From assembly GCA_025350445.1 (NCBI GenBank), contig JANXXV010000497.1, positions 1 to 5,964 on the forward strand: a DNA stretch of 5,964 nt, in the 5' to 3' direction. The notes below the pieces were generated by a model. It saw nothing but the letters and a program-made list of their open reading frames with translations. It did no database searches and was not told the origin of the DNA. A program made the position numbers and the translations under genes. Below, piece after piece: positions 1 to 5,062 of the stretch. The DNA is from Bryobacteraceae bacterium. GTDB taxonomy: Bacteria > Acidobacteriota > Terriglobia > Bryobacterales > Bryobacteraceae. The number at the start of each line of letters is the position of its first letter. The first letter of the stretch is position 1.

Positions 1-278
1 CGGGCGAGGGCACCATCACCGTCCATCATTTGCCCCGAGATTTCGGGCACTCGATCGGTTCGCGCCAAATCGCCGAAGTGAATGAGCCGGATTCCGTCAG
101 GCTGCAAGTGGGATCGACGGTGGGCGATGCCGAGAGGGCGCTCATTCAAATCACGCTGCAGCACACGAAGAACAATAAGACGAGGGCCGCGGAAATTCTG
201 GGCATTAGCCTCAAGACACTGTTCAACAAGCTCAAGGAGTACGGTTCCGCGGACGCGGAAATTACAACCACGGCTTAA
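1..278 (+). CDS. NtrC-family sigma-54-dependent response regulator, C-terminal fragment
   Basis: This is the 3' end of a gene that starts left of the window. The frame is open from base 3 and gives 91 codons before TAA at 276-278. The family activates sigma-54 RNA polymerase by ATP hydrolysis from distant enhancer sites. What is visible is the end of the central-domain region (a short stretch ending VHHLPRDF, typical of the ITVxxLP segment after the AAA+ domain), a variable linker, then the C-terminal Fis-type DNA-binding domain. That domain has the family hallmark DAERALIQITL followed by NKTRAAEILGISLKTLFNKL (about nt 174-233), the helix-turn-helix. The receiver domain and the ATPase motifs, including GAFTGA, lie outside, so the response-regulator assignment rests on the kinase gene that follows 77 nt downstream. 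It could instead be a sigma-54 activator with another sensory domain. Family assignment is very secure; the exact orthologue (AtoC, ZraR or NtrC type) cannot be told. Confidence 0.93.
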   Translation, partial: GEGTITVHHLPRDFGHSIGSRQIAEVNEPDSVRLQVGSTVGDAERALIQITLQHTKNNKTRAAEILGISLKTLFNKLKEYGSADAEITTTA

Positions 279-355
279 TTCGCGGGATCGGTTAACTATC
301 CGTAACTGGAACGGGACTGGGGAGTCTCATTCCTGTAGGGACCCGCTCTCCCCGC

Positions 356-2182
356 ATGAATGCACTCACCCTTAGGAACCGGCTCAGAATTTCCATCCTC
401 GGACTCGTTGTCACCGTGGTCCTCGCGCTTTCGGTTCTGAATCTCCAAAGCTCTGTACAAGAAACATTCGCCGATGCGGAAGAGCGTGCCCGTTTGGTAG
501 CCGAACAGATTGCGGGTTACCTTAGCGGAAAAATTCAAGCGGCAGGCAATCCGCCGATAGATTCACTAGCCTCCGAAGCAACGGCTGCCGGCGACCCCGT
601 TCTTACCCAGATGCTGCACCGGTCTTCGGTCTATTCAGGCTTCGTGAGCGAAATTCTGGTAACGGACACGCGAAACCGCGTTCTGGCCGCGTCCAATCAG
701 AACCGCGCCGGACAGTTTGCCGCCTCGCGTCCTTCGTTCTCCGGCATCAGACAACGTCAGACGTGGATCAGTCTGTTTCACCTGCTCAGCTCCGGAGAAG
801 ACTACACCATCGAAAGCGCGGCGGGTTCGCGTCTCTGGGTGCAAGTCGTCATCTCGTCCGCCCTGTTGCGCACCGTGCTGGTCCCAAAGTTGCGCCAACT
901 GCTTATCGTCGCGTTGGTTTCTCTCTTGCTCTCCGGCTTGCTGGCAATCGTCATCTCAGACCTGGTAGGCGGCTCGCTCGAACGCATCGGCCGCGACATC
1001 GAGAATATCTCCACCGGGGAATCCAAAGAACCGGCTGAGCCTTTCGAATCGGCGGAGCTGGCCAGCCTGCAAGTCAAACTCAGTCTACTGGGAAAACAAT
1101 ATCGCGGAGCTCGCGAAGATGCGGATATCCTCCGCCACAACATCGATCAGATGATCCAGCGGCTGGAAGAGGCGGTGCTTCTTTTCGATGAAGAAGGTTG
1201 CCTGCAGACGGCCGGTCCGCCAGCCGAGCGCCTGCTGGCAAAGAGCCGTGAGGAACTCGTAGGCAAGACCTTGGATGAAGTGTTCCCCGTGTGGACCCAG
1301 ACAGGCGCAGCTATTCAGTCCGCGGTCCGGCTGCGAACTTCCGTCTTTAACCGGGCAGTCTCTTATGCGCGAAATAACCTGCCCGACACAAAACTGCTGG
1401 TAAGCGTCGAGGCTGTCAACAGCTCAGCCAACAAGCCTCTCGGCACGCTGGTGACCTTGCGCGACGCCGAAGTTCGCCGGCAATTGGAATCCAACATTGA
1501 CATGTCCGACCGCATTGCCGCCATTCATCGTCTCACCAGCGGCGTGGCTCACGAAATCAAGAACCCACTGAATGCCATCACGCTTCATCTTGAACTAGCC
1601 AGGGCGAAGGTGCGGGAAGATCAGCCATTGCTGGTTAGTGAGTTGGAAGTGGTCTCGAAAGATCTGCTGCGGCTGGATCGTGTGGTGAAGACGTTTTTGA
1701 ACTTCAGCCGGCCTATGGATTTGCGGATGACCGAATGCAATTTGACCGAGATTGTGGGCGAGGCCCTAGTGCAGGCGGGCATGCTAAAAGGCAGTCATGG
1801 AATCAAATTCGTTTTTGACTCTACGGTTCCGAATCCAGTGGTGCTTGCCGACCGTGTGTTGTCGAAACAGGCCATTCTCAACGTATTGACGAATGCGCTG
1901 GAGGCGATGCCAAACGGCGGTGAGGTGCAGGTGGGAATTGAAAAGCGGTTTGACGATTATGTGGTCAACATATCGGATTCCGGCGCCGGCATCCAGCCGG
2001 AAATCAGTGAGCGAATCTACAATTTATACTTCACCACGAAACCGGATGGCAAGGGCGTTGGACTGGCCGAAGCTTTCATGGTAATGCAGTTACACAACGG
2101 CTCCATCGATTTTGACTGCCAGCCCGGCAAGGGTTCCACGTTCCGCCTGCGGTTCCCAGGCAAGTCCCTCGAACCGGCGTGA
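356..2182 (+). CDS. Membrane-bound sensor histidine kinase (NtrB/AtoS-like), partner of the upstream sigma-54 regulator
   Basis: A 608-residue inner-membrane kinase that should autophosphorylate on histidine and pass phosphate to the regulator encoded just upstream. Order of parts: a transmembrane helix at about residues 11-30; an extracytoplasmic sensor segment of about 150 residues (31-180) with a Cache/PAS-like strand pattern near ILVTDTRNRVLAAS; a second transmembrane helix at about 181-201; a weak HAMP-like linker (202-250); a PAS-like domain (about 265-370); the HisKA dimerisation domain with H-box SGVAHEIKNPLNAI, phospho-acceptor His399; and the HATPase domain with N-box NVLTNALEA (Asn513), G1 DSGAGI (541-546), F-box YFTTK and G2 GKGVGLA (565-571). 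All catalytic boxes are present. The H-box resembles NtrB/AtoS kinases, which usually pair with sigma-54 activators. ATG 356 is the first usable start in frame, but the Shine-Dalgarno is poor: AGGGA at 337-341 lies 14 nt away. The ligand is unknown. Confidence 0.95.
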   Translation: MNALTLRNRLRISILGLVVTVVLALSVLNLQSSVQETFADAEERARLVAEQIAGYLSGKIQAAGNPPIDSLASEATAAGDPVLTQMLHRSSVYSGFVSEILVTDTRNRVLAASNQNRAGQFAASRPSFSGIRQRQTWISLFHLLSSGEDYTIESAAGSRLWVQVVISSALLRTVLVPKLRQLLIVALVSLLLSGLLAIVISDLVGGSLERIGRDIENISTGESKEPAEPFESAELASLQVKLSLLGKQYRGAREDADILRHNIDQMIQRLEEAVLLFDEEGCLQTAGPPAERLLAKSREELVGKTLDEVFPVWTQTGAAIQSAVRLRTSVFNRAVSYARNNLPDTKLLVSVEAVNSSANKPLGTLVTLRDAEVRRQLESNIDMSDRIAAIHRLTSGVAHEIKNPLNAITLHLELARAKVREDQPLLVSELEVVSKDLLRLDRVVKTFLNFSRPMDLRMTECNLTEIVGEALVQAGMLKGSHGIKFVFDSTVPNPVVLADRVLSKQAILNVLTNALEAMPNGGEVQVGIEKRFDDYVVNISDSGAGIQPEISERIYNLYFTTKPDGKGVGLAEAFMVMQLHNGSIDFDCQPGKGSTFRLRFPGKSLEPA

Positions 2183-2531
2183 CGGACGGTGTTGCAACGT
2201 GTCTGAATCTTCTGTCGCTACCTCAAGCTGCCACGGTGGAGTTGGCAAGCACTCTTTTCGATTACGAATACGATGCTCGGCCTGCTCATTTGCTTACTCA
2301 GGCCAGTGGTAACGTGAGGGACCATGCGCCAGCTTCATCCGCTTGGACCAGCCGAGAAGCCCTGACATCAGAACATTCCCAAATACACTTGTTCTAGTGT
2401 GACGATGGCAATTGCCGCTCCGCTACGGTGAGCGGCGCCGTCAAATCATCTGCTAACCGAGCCGTGAAAGTGAGGGAGCGGTATTGTGCCGCGACCTTTG
2501 GGCGCAGGGAGACGGCGTTTGCCGCTTAACC
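2183..2531. other. Intergenic stretch without a convincing gene
   Basis: About 350 nt between the kinase stop and the terminator of the convergent lipoprotein gene. I find no tRNA, recognisable RNA family or homologous protein. The only frame worth naming is 72 codons at 2179-2397, whose GTG overlaps the kinase TGA. Its product is unrecognised and its third-position composition looks neutral. Visible small structures are a 5-bp hairpin ACACT/AGTGT (2385-2400), a 10-bp palindrome GGCAATTGCC (2407-2416) and a hairpin GCCGCTC/GAGCGGC (2414-2436). It probably serves as the 3' untranslated region of the kinase message. Confidence 0.5.
2414..2436 (+). terminator. Possible hairpin at the 3' end of the kinase transcript
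   Basis: A perfect 7-bp GC-rich stem, GCCGCTC (2414-2420) with GAGCGGC (2430-2436), closes a 9-nt loop. Further outside, GACG (2401-2404) and CGTC (2439-2442) could also pair. There is no T-run after it on either strand, so it is not a standard intrinsic terminator. It could stabilise the RNA 3' end, assist Rho-dependent termination, or be chance. It overlaps the palindrome GGCAATTGCC. Confidence 0.25.
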
Positions 2532-2563
2532 AAAAAAAGAGCGGTGACTTTCGTCACCGCTCT
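2532..2563 (-). terminator. Intrinsic terminator of the OmpA-like lipoprotein gene
   Basis: On the minus strand an 11-bp perfect stem, AGAGCGGTGAC paired with GTCACCGCTCT, closes a GAAA tetraloop and runs straight into seven T residues (2538 down to 2532, the first of them within the stem). It begins 24 nt after the lipoprotein stop codon. On the plus strand the hairpin is followed by GAAACG rather than a T-run, so it should terminate only leftward transcription. Confidence 0.93.
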
Positions 2564-2587
2564 GAAACGTCCCAGCAGGTCAAATGC

Positions 2588-3349
2588 TTATTTCGAGGAA
2601 GCCTGCGTACCTGACTTCGCCGGTCCGCTGCCTAAGTCCAGAGCGAAAACCTTCATCTCCACACGGCGGTTTTGCGTCCGTCCGTCGCGTGTCTTGTTGT
2701 CCGCGGCCGGTTCGTCGGCGCCTAAGCCGAGAACATGGATCTTCCGGAGCGGTACATGATGTTGCGTGGTCAAATAGCGAACTACTTCATCGGCACGCTT
2801 CTGGCTCAACACGATGTTGGCGCTGGCGCTGCCAGTCTTGTCGGTAAAGCCCTGCACTTCCAAAACATAATTCTTAGCCGATGTAATACTTCCTACCGCG
2901 GCGTCAAGCTGCACTTTGGCGTCCTTCGTGAGAATCGATTTCCCGAACGGAAATAGTACTTTCTCCGTTGTCACCAGCTTGTAGTTGTCGAAATTCTCAA
3001 CCACCTCACCGATTCGAGTCATCCCGTTATCGGCGAGTTGCTTCGCCTGATCCGCACTTTGCTGCGCTGCCCCGGCGGCCTGATTCGCCTTAGCCGCTTC
3101 TTGACCGGCAGTGACGGCCTTACGGTCGGCATCCATCGCTTTTTCATCGGTCCGGGACAAGCCGTTCTCCAACTCTCCAATCGCGGAGGCATGGTCAGCG
3201 GTCTTTTTCTCGTTCGTTGAAACCCGAGCCTCTACCGGGGCGACCACTCCCCGGGCGTATTTCTTCGTCGCGCATCCAGTTGTACCGAATCCGAGTAGAA
3301 ACATCGTGCTCAGGGCTACTGACGCTTTTCCAATTGTTAAGGCATTCAT
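2588..3349 (-). CDS. OmpA-family peptidoglycan-binding lipoprotein (OmpA/MotB C-terminal domain)
   Basis: A 253-residue envelope protein expected to tie the outer membrane to peptidoglycan. The N-terminus is a short signal peptide with a hydrophobic core and a possible lipobox ending at Cys26 (GTTGC). Thr at -3 instead of the usual Leu/Val/Ile is unusual but tolerated in some lipoproteins. Residues about 35-120 are Ala/Lys/Glu/Gln-rich with repeated QAA/AKQ patterns, probably a coiled-coil or Lpp-like helix acting as a spacer. Residues about 125-236 form the OmpA-like domain: FPFGKSILT, then EVQGFTDKTGS with Asp170, LSQKRADEVVRYL with Arg185, and GRTQNRRVEMKVF. By family knowledge, the Asp and Arg at these positions bind diaminopimelate of peptidoglycan. 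There is no N-terminal beta-barrel, so it resembles Pal or YiaD more than OmpA itself. ATG 3349 has a strong SD. It stands alone, convergent with the kinase and divergent from gcvT. Confidence 0.92.
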   Translation of the reverse strand: MNALTIGKASVALSTMFLLGFGTTGCATKKYARGVVAPVEARVSTNEKKTADHASAIGELENGLSRTDEKAMDADRKAVTAGQEAAKANQAAGAAQQSADQAKQLADNGMTRIGEVVENFDNYKLVTTEKVLFPFGKSILTKDAKVQLDAAVGSITSAKNYVLEVQGFTDKTGSASANIVLSQKRADEVVRYLTTQHHVPLRKIHVLGLGADEPAADNKTRDGRTQNRRVEMKVFALDLGSGPAKSGTQASSK

Positions 3350-3355
3350 CGCTTA

Positions 3356-3361
3356 ACCTCC
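3356..3361 (-). promoter_or_regulatory. Ribosome binding site of the OmpA-like lipoprotein gene
   Basis: On the minus strand GGAGGT lies 6 nt before the ATG at 3349, a near-ideal Shine-Dalgarno sequence and spacing. It fixes this start codon, and it contrasts with the poor SD sites of the kinase and gcvT. Confidence 0.85.
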
Positions 3362-3373
3362 GCACGAGGTTAT

Positions 3374-3389
3374 TGCAAGCATCGGACCA
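3374..3389 (-). promoter_or_regulatory. Candidate sigma-54 promoter, proximal, for the OmpA-like gene
   Basis: Reading the minus strand from 3389 down, TGGTCCGATGCTTGCA matches the known -24/-12 consensus TGGCACG-N4-TTGCW at 10 of 12 positions, with the invariant GG and GC separated by exactly 10 nt. Counting from C3375 as -12, transcription would begin near 3363, just ahead of the GGAGGT ribosome site. That would give an untranslated leader of about 14 nt. The short leader is the main reason for caution. Confidence 0.5.
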
Positions 3390-3429
3390 TTCCCAACCGC
3401 TCCGCTTGCGAAGCTTCCTTTTGAGCAAG

Positions 3430-3450
3430 TTACAATTCCACCTGTTGTAA
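3430..3450. repeat. Inverted repeat TTACAA-N9-TTGTAA
   Basis: Two perfect 6-nt inverted arms lie 9 nt apart, centred one and a half helical turns from each other, a layout typical of dimeric regulator sites. It sits at about -67 to -87 from the start predicted for the proximal sigma-54 promoter, and overlaps the start predicted for the distal one. The binding protein is unknown. Confidence 0.4.
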
Positions 3451-3452
3451 GA

Positions 3453-3469
3453 TGCAATTGGTTCGCCAG
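3453..3469 (-). promoter_or_regulatory. Candidate sigma-54 promoter, distal, for the OmpA-like gene
   Basis: Reading the minus strand from 3469 down, C followed by TGGCGAACCAATTGCA matches the -24 core TGGC and the full -12 element TTGCA, with exact GG-N10-GC spacing (9 of 12 consensus positions, plus the preferred pyrimidine in front). With C3454 as -12, the start would be near 3442, giving a leader of about 93 nt. It lies upstream of the proximal candidate on the same strand. Confidence 0.5.
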
Positions 3470-3481
3470 GTAAAATTTACC
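3469..3481. repeat. Perfect palindrome GGTAAAATTTACC
   Basis: 6-nt arms around a single central A. It abuts the -24 element of the distal sigma-54 candidate, sharing base 3469, and contains TAAAAT, a -10-like hexamer on the plus strand that lacks a good -35 partner. It could be an operator or an enhancer half of the region. Confidence 0.4.
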
Positions 3482-3487
3482 GCCATG

Positions 3488-3501
3488 CGGAAAACTTTCC
3501 G
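3488..3501. repeat. Perfect inverted repeat CGGAAA-AC-TTTCCG
   Basis: 6-nt arms with a 2-nt spacer, only 6 nt from the neighbouring palindrome. Relative to the start predicted for the proximal sigma-54 promoter it lies at about -125 to -138, within the usual range of activator enhancer sites. No T-run follows, so it is not a terminator. Confidence 0.4.
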
Positions 3502-3511
3502 TCCTTTGGTA

Positions 3512-3528
3512 CTGGGCCGTCCTTCGCT
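3512..3528 (+). promoter_or_regulatory. Weak sigma-54-like element facing gcvT
   Basis: C followed by TGGGCCGTCCTTCGCT keeps GG-N10-GC spacing and matches 9 of 12 consensus positions, but the -12 element reads TCGCT rather than TTGCT. It would start transcription near 3539, 32 nt before the gcvT ATG. It is weaker than the two minus-strand candidates and may be chance. Confidence 0.22.
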
Positions 3529-3531
3529 TAT

Positions 3532-3561
3532 TTGACGGGCTTGTGGACCGCCTGTTAGATT
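3532..3561 (+). promoter_or_regulatory. Candidate housekeeping promoter of the gcv operon
   Basis: TTGACG (3532-3537, five of six to TTGACA), an 18-nt spacer ending in TGT, then TAGATT (3556-3561, four of six to TATAAT). The TG one base before the -10 gives an extended -10. Only 9 nt separate the -10 from the gcvT ATG, so the transcript would start at or a few bases before the start codon. No glycine riboswitch motif is visible in this leader. Confidence 0.4.
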
Positions 3562-3570
3562 GGGTTTTTC

Positions 3571-4674
3571 ATGAGCCAGACTCCTGCGCTGAAAACCACC
3601 CCTCTCAACGCGGTGCATCGTCGAATGAACGCGAAGATGGTGGACTTCGGCGGCTGGGATATGCCGGTGCAGTATTCGGGTATCCTTGACGAACACAACG
3701 CAGTCAGAAACGCGGTTGGTGTCTTTGATGTAAGCCACATGGGCGAGATCGAAGTCCGCGGTCCGGAAGCTCTCAAGCTGGTGGACTACATCTCAACGAA
3801 TGCCGCGTCGCGCCTGAAAACCGGCCAGGCGCACTATTCCGGCCTGCTCTATGAGCACGGCGGCTTCGTGGACGACATCCTGGTGCATAAAGTGAATGAC
3901 GATCATTTCTTCATTTGCGTCAACGCCTCCAACCAGGAAAAAGATTACGACCATATCGTGCTGATGAACAGCATGAATACGAATGTTGAGTTCGCCGGCG
4001 ACCGTTACGCGCAGATCGCCATTCAAGGTCCGAAGGCTTTAGACACGTTGCAGAAGATGACGGCAACACCGCTGGCGCCTATCAAATATTATCACTTCAC
4101 CGACGGCGAAGTGGCCGGCGTATGGGCGCGTATTGCACGCACAGGCTACACTGGCGAGGATGGATTCGAGGTCTACATCGCGCCTGGCGAAGCACCCGGA
4201 ATCTGGGACAAGATCCTGGAGGCGGGCGCGGAATTCGGAATCAAGCCCTGCGGATTGGGAGCCCGGAACACGCTGCGGCTTGAATCCAAAATGGCGCTAT
4301 ACGGCCACGAAATCGATGCGTCAATCAATCCGCTGGAAGCGGATCTCGGCTGGATTGTGAAGTTCGACAAAGAAAACTTCGTGGGCAAAGCCGCGCTGGA
4401 AAAGCAGAAAGCGAACGGGCTCAGCCGGAAACTGATCGGTTTTGAAATGACCGGACGCGGCATCGGACGCGACGGTTATGAAGTGTGGCTCGACGGCAAG
4501 CCTGCCGGCTTCGTCACCAGCGGCGGCCCGTCTCCCACATTAAACAAAAACATAGGATTATGTTATCTGCCTGTGGAAGCGGCAGAGGTGGGGCGCACCA
4601 TTCAGATCATGATTCGCAATCAACCGGTGGACGCAGTAACGGTTCCAACTCCATTCTATAAGCGAGCAAAATAG
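3571..4674 (+). CDS. gcvT: Aminomethyltransferase, glycine cleavage system T protein
   Basis: GcvT takes the aminomethyl group carried on lipoyl-GcvH, transfers the methylene to tetrahydrofolate and releases ammonia; it acts in the cytoplasm. The 367-residue length is normal. Clear family segments are TPLNAVHRRMNAKMVDFGGW near the N-terminus, MPVQY (31-35), FDVSHMGEI (52-60), GGFVDDILV (97-105) containing the acidic pair that includes the conserved folate-site Asp, NASNQEKD (118-125), IQGPKA, ARTGYTGEDGFE (189-200), KPCGLGARNTLRLE (225-238), GHEIDASINPLEADLGW and the C-terminal SGGPSPTLNKNIGL. The ATG at 3571 aligns with family starts, and a stop at 3556-3558 bars extension upstream. No good Shine-Dalgarno precedes it, consistent with a very short or absent leader. 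It is the first gene of the operon, 3 nt before gcvH. No oddities in the coding sequence. Confidence 0.98.
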   Translation: MSQTPALKTTPLNAVHRRMNAKMVDFGGWDMPVQYSGILDEHNAVRNAVGVFDVSHMGEIEVRGPEALKLVDYISTNAASRLKTGQAHYSGLLYEHGGFVDDILVHKVNDDHFFICVNASNQEKDYDHIVLMNSMNTNVEFAGDRYAQIAIQGPKALDTLQKMTATPLAPIKYYHFTDGEVAGVWARIARTGYTGEDGFEVYIAPGEAPGIWDKILEAGAEFGIKPCGLGARNTLRLESKMALYGHEIDASINPLEADLGWIVKFDKENFVGKAALEKQKANGLSRKLIGFEMTGRGIGRDGYEVWLDGKPAGFVTSGGPSPTLNKNIGLCYLPVEAAEVGRTIQIMIRNQPVDAVTVPTPFYKRAK

Positions 4675-4677
4675 CAT

Positions 4678-5061
4678 ATGTATCCAGAGAACTTCCGGTA
4701 TACGAAGGAACATGAATGGGTGTCGGTGGAGGGTGACGTGGCAACCATCGGCATCACCCACCATGCCCAAGGCGAACTTGGCGATATCGTCTATGTCGAC
4801 CTGCCGCGCATAGCCGCCGTTGTCGCGCAAGGGAAAACACTAGGGTCGGTGGAATCGGTGAAGGCCGTTTCCGACATCTATTCTCCGGTTTCAGGCGAGA
4901 TCGTGGAAGTGAATCAAATGCTTACCACCAGCCCGGAAAAGCTGAATGAAGATCCGCACGGCGCGGCATGGCTGGTGAAATTGCGGCTCAGTGCGCCGGA
5001 CGAATTATTGAACCTTCTTTCCTCCGCGGACTATCAAACTTATCTTGGAGAGAAATCCTGA
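4678..5061 (+). CDS. gcvH: Glycine cleavage system H protein (lipoyl carrier)
   Basis: GcvH is the small shuttle that carries the aminomethyl intermediate on a lipoylated lysine between the P, T and L proteins. The 127-residue length is normal. The N-terminus [10 protein letters not shown], the segment [12 protein letters not shown] (32-43) and the lipoylation motif [11 protein letters not shown], with the modified lysine at residue 62, are all present, followed by [11 protein letters not shown] and [12 protein letters not shown]. The ATG gives the usual family start, just 3 nt after the gcvT stop (TAG CAT ATG). The SD is weak, so translation may be coupled to gcvT. Lipoate attachment needs ligase or LipB/LipA genes, which are not in this window. 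The L protein (dihydrolipoamide dehydrogenase) is also absent, as is common because it is shared with other complexes. Confidence 0.98.
   Translation: MYPENFRYTKEHEWVSVEGDVATIGITHHAQGELGDIVYVDLPRIAAVVAQGKTLGSVESVKAVSDIYSPVSGEIVEVNQMLTTSPEKLNEDPHGAAWLVKLRLSAPDELLNLLSSADYQTYLGEKS
5047..5052 (+). promoter_or_regulatory. Ribosome binding site of gcvPA, inside the end of gcvH
   Basis: GGAGAG lies within the last codons of gcvH, 10 nt before the TTG at 5063. It supports TTG as the gcvPA start and implies translation linked to that of gcvH. Confidence 0.65.
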
Positions 5062-5062
5062 A

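Noticed and set aside
356..370. Kinase and lipoprotein both begin with MNALT, hinting at duplication
   Set aside because: Five residues only; the codons differ and the sequences after them are unrelated. Coincidence.
879..893. Sigma-54-like TGG-N10-GC match inside the kinase gene
   Set aside because: It lies within conserved coding sequence, has a weak -24 box and has no gene start downstream on that strand that needs it.
2179..2397. 72-codon frame starting GTG over the kinase stop, as a gene
   Set aside because: No recognisable family, no clear ribosome site of its own and neutral third-position composition; kept only as a low-interest observation.
2484..2759. 91-codon plus-strand frame with a GGGAG upstream
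   Set aside because: It reads through the terminator hairpin and then antisense to the conserved OmpA-like domain, so it is a shadow of that gene.
3432..3460. Housekeeping promoter for the OmpA-like gene on the minus strand (TTGCAT, 17 nt, TGTAAC)
   Set aside because: Only three and four of six positions match. The TTGCA is better explained by the -12 element of the sigma-54 candidate.
3448..3476. Housekeeping promoter for gcvT using TAAAAT at 3471-3476
   Set aside because: The -10 is good, but no acceptable -35 lies 16-18 nt upstream; TTGTAA is 20 nt away. The hexamer is part of a palindrome.
3499..3524. Direct repeat CCGTCCTT (3499-3506 and 3517-3524)
   Set aside because: Two 8-nt copies 18 nt apart with no further similarity and no third copy; likely chance, although it lies in the regulatory region.
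3482..3570. Glycine riboswitch upstream of gcvT
   Set aside because: Glycine aptamers often precede gcvT, but none of the conserved purine-rich internal-loop segments is visible, and the likely promoter leaves no leader for one.
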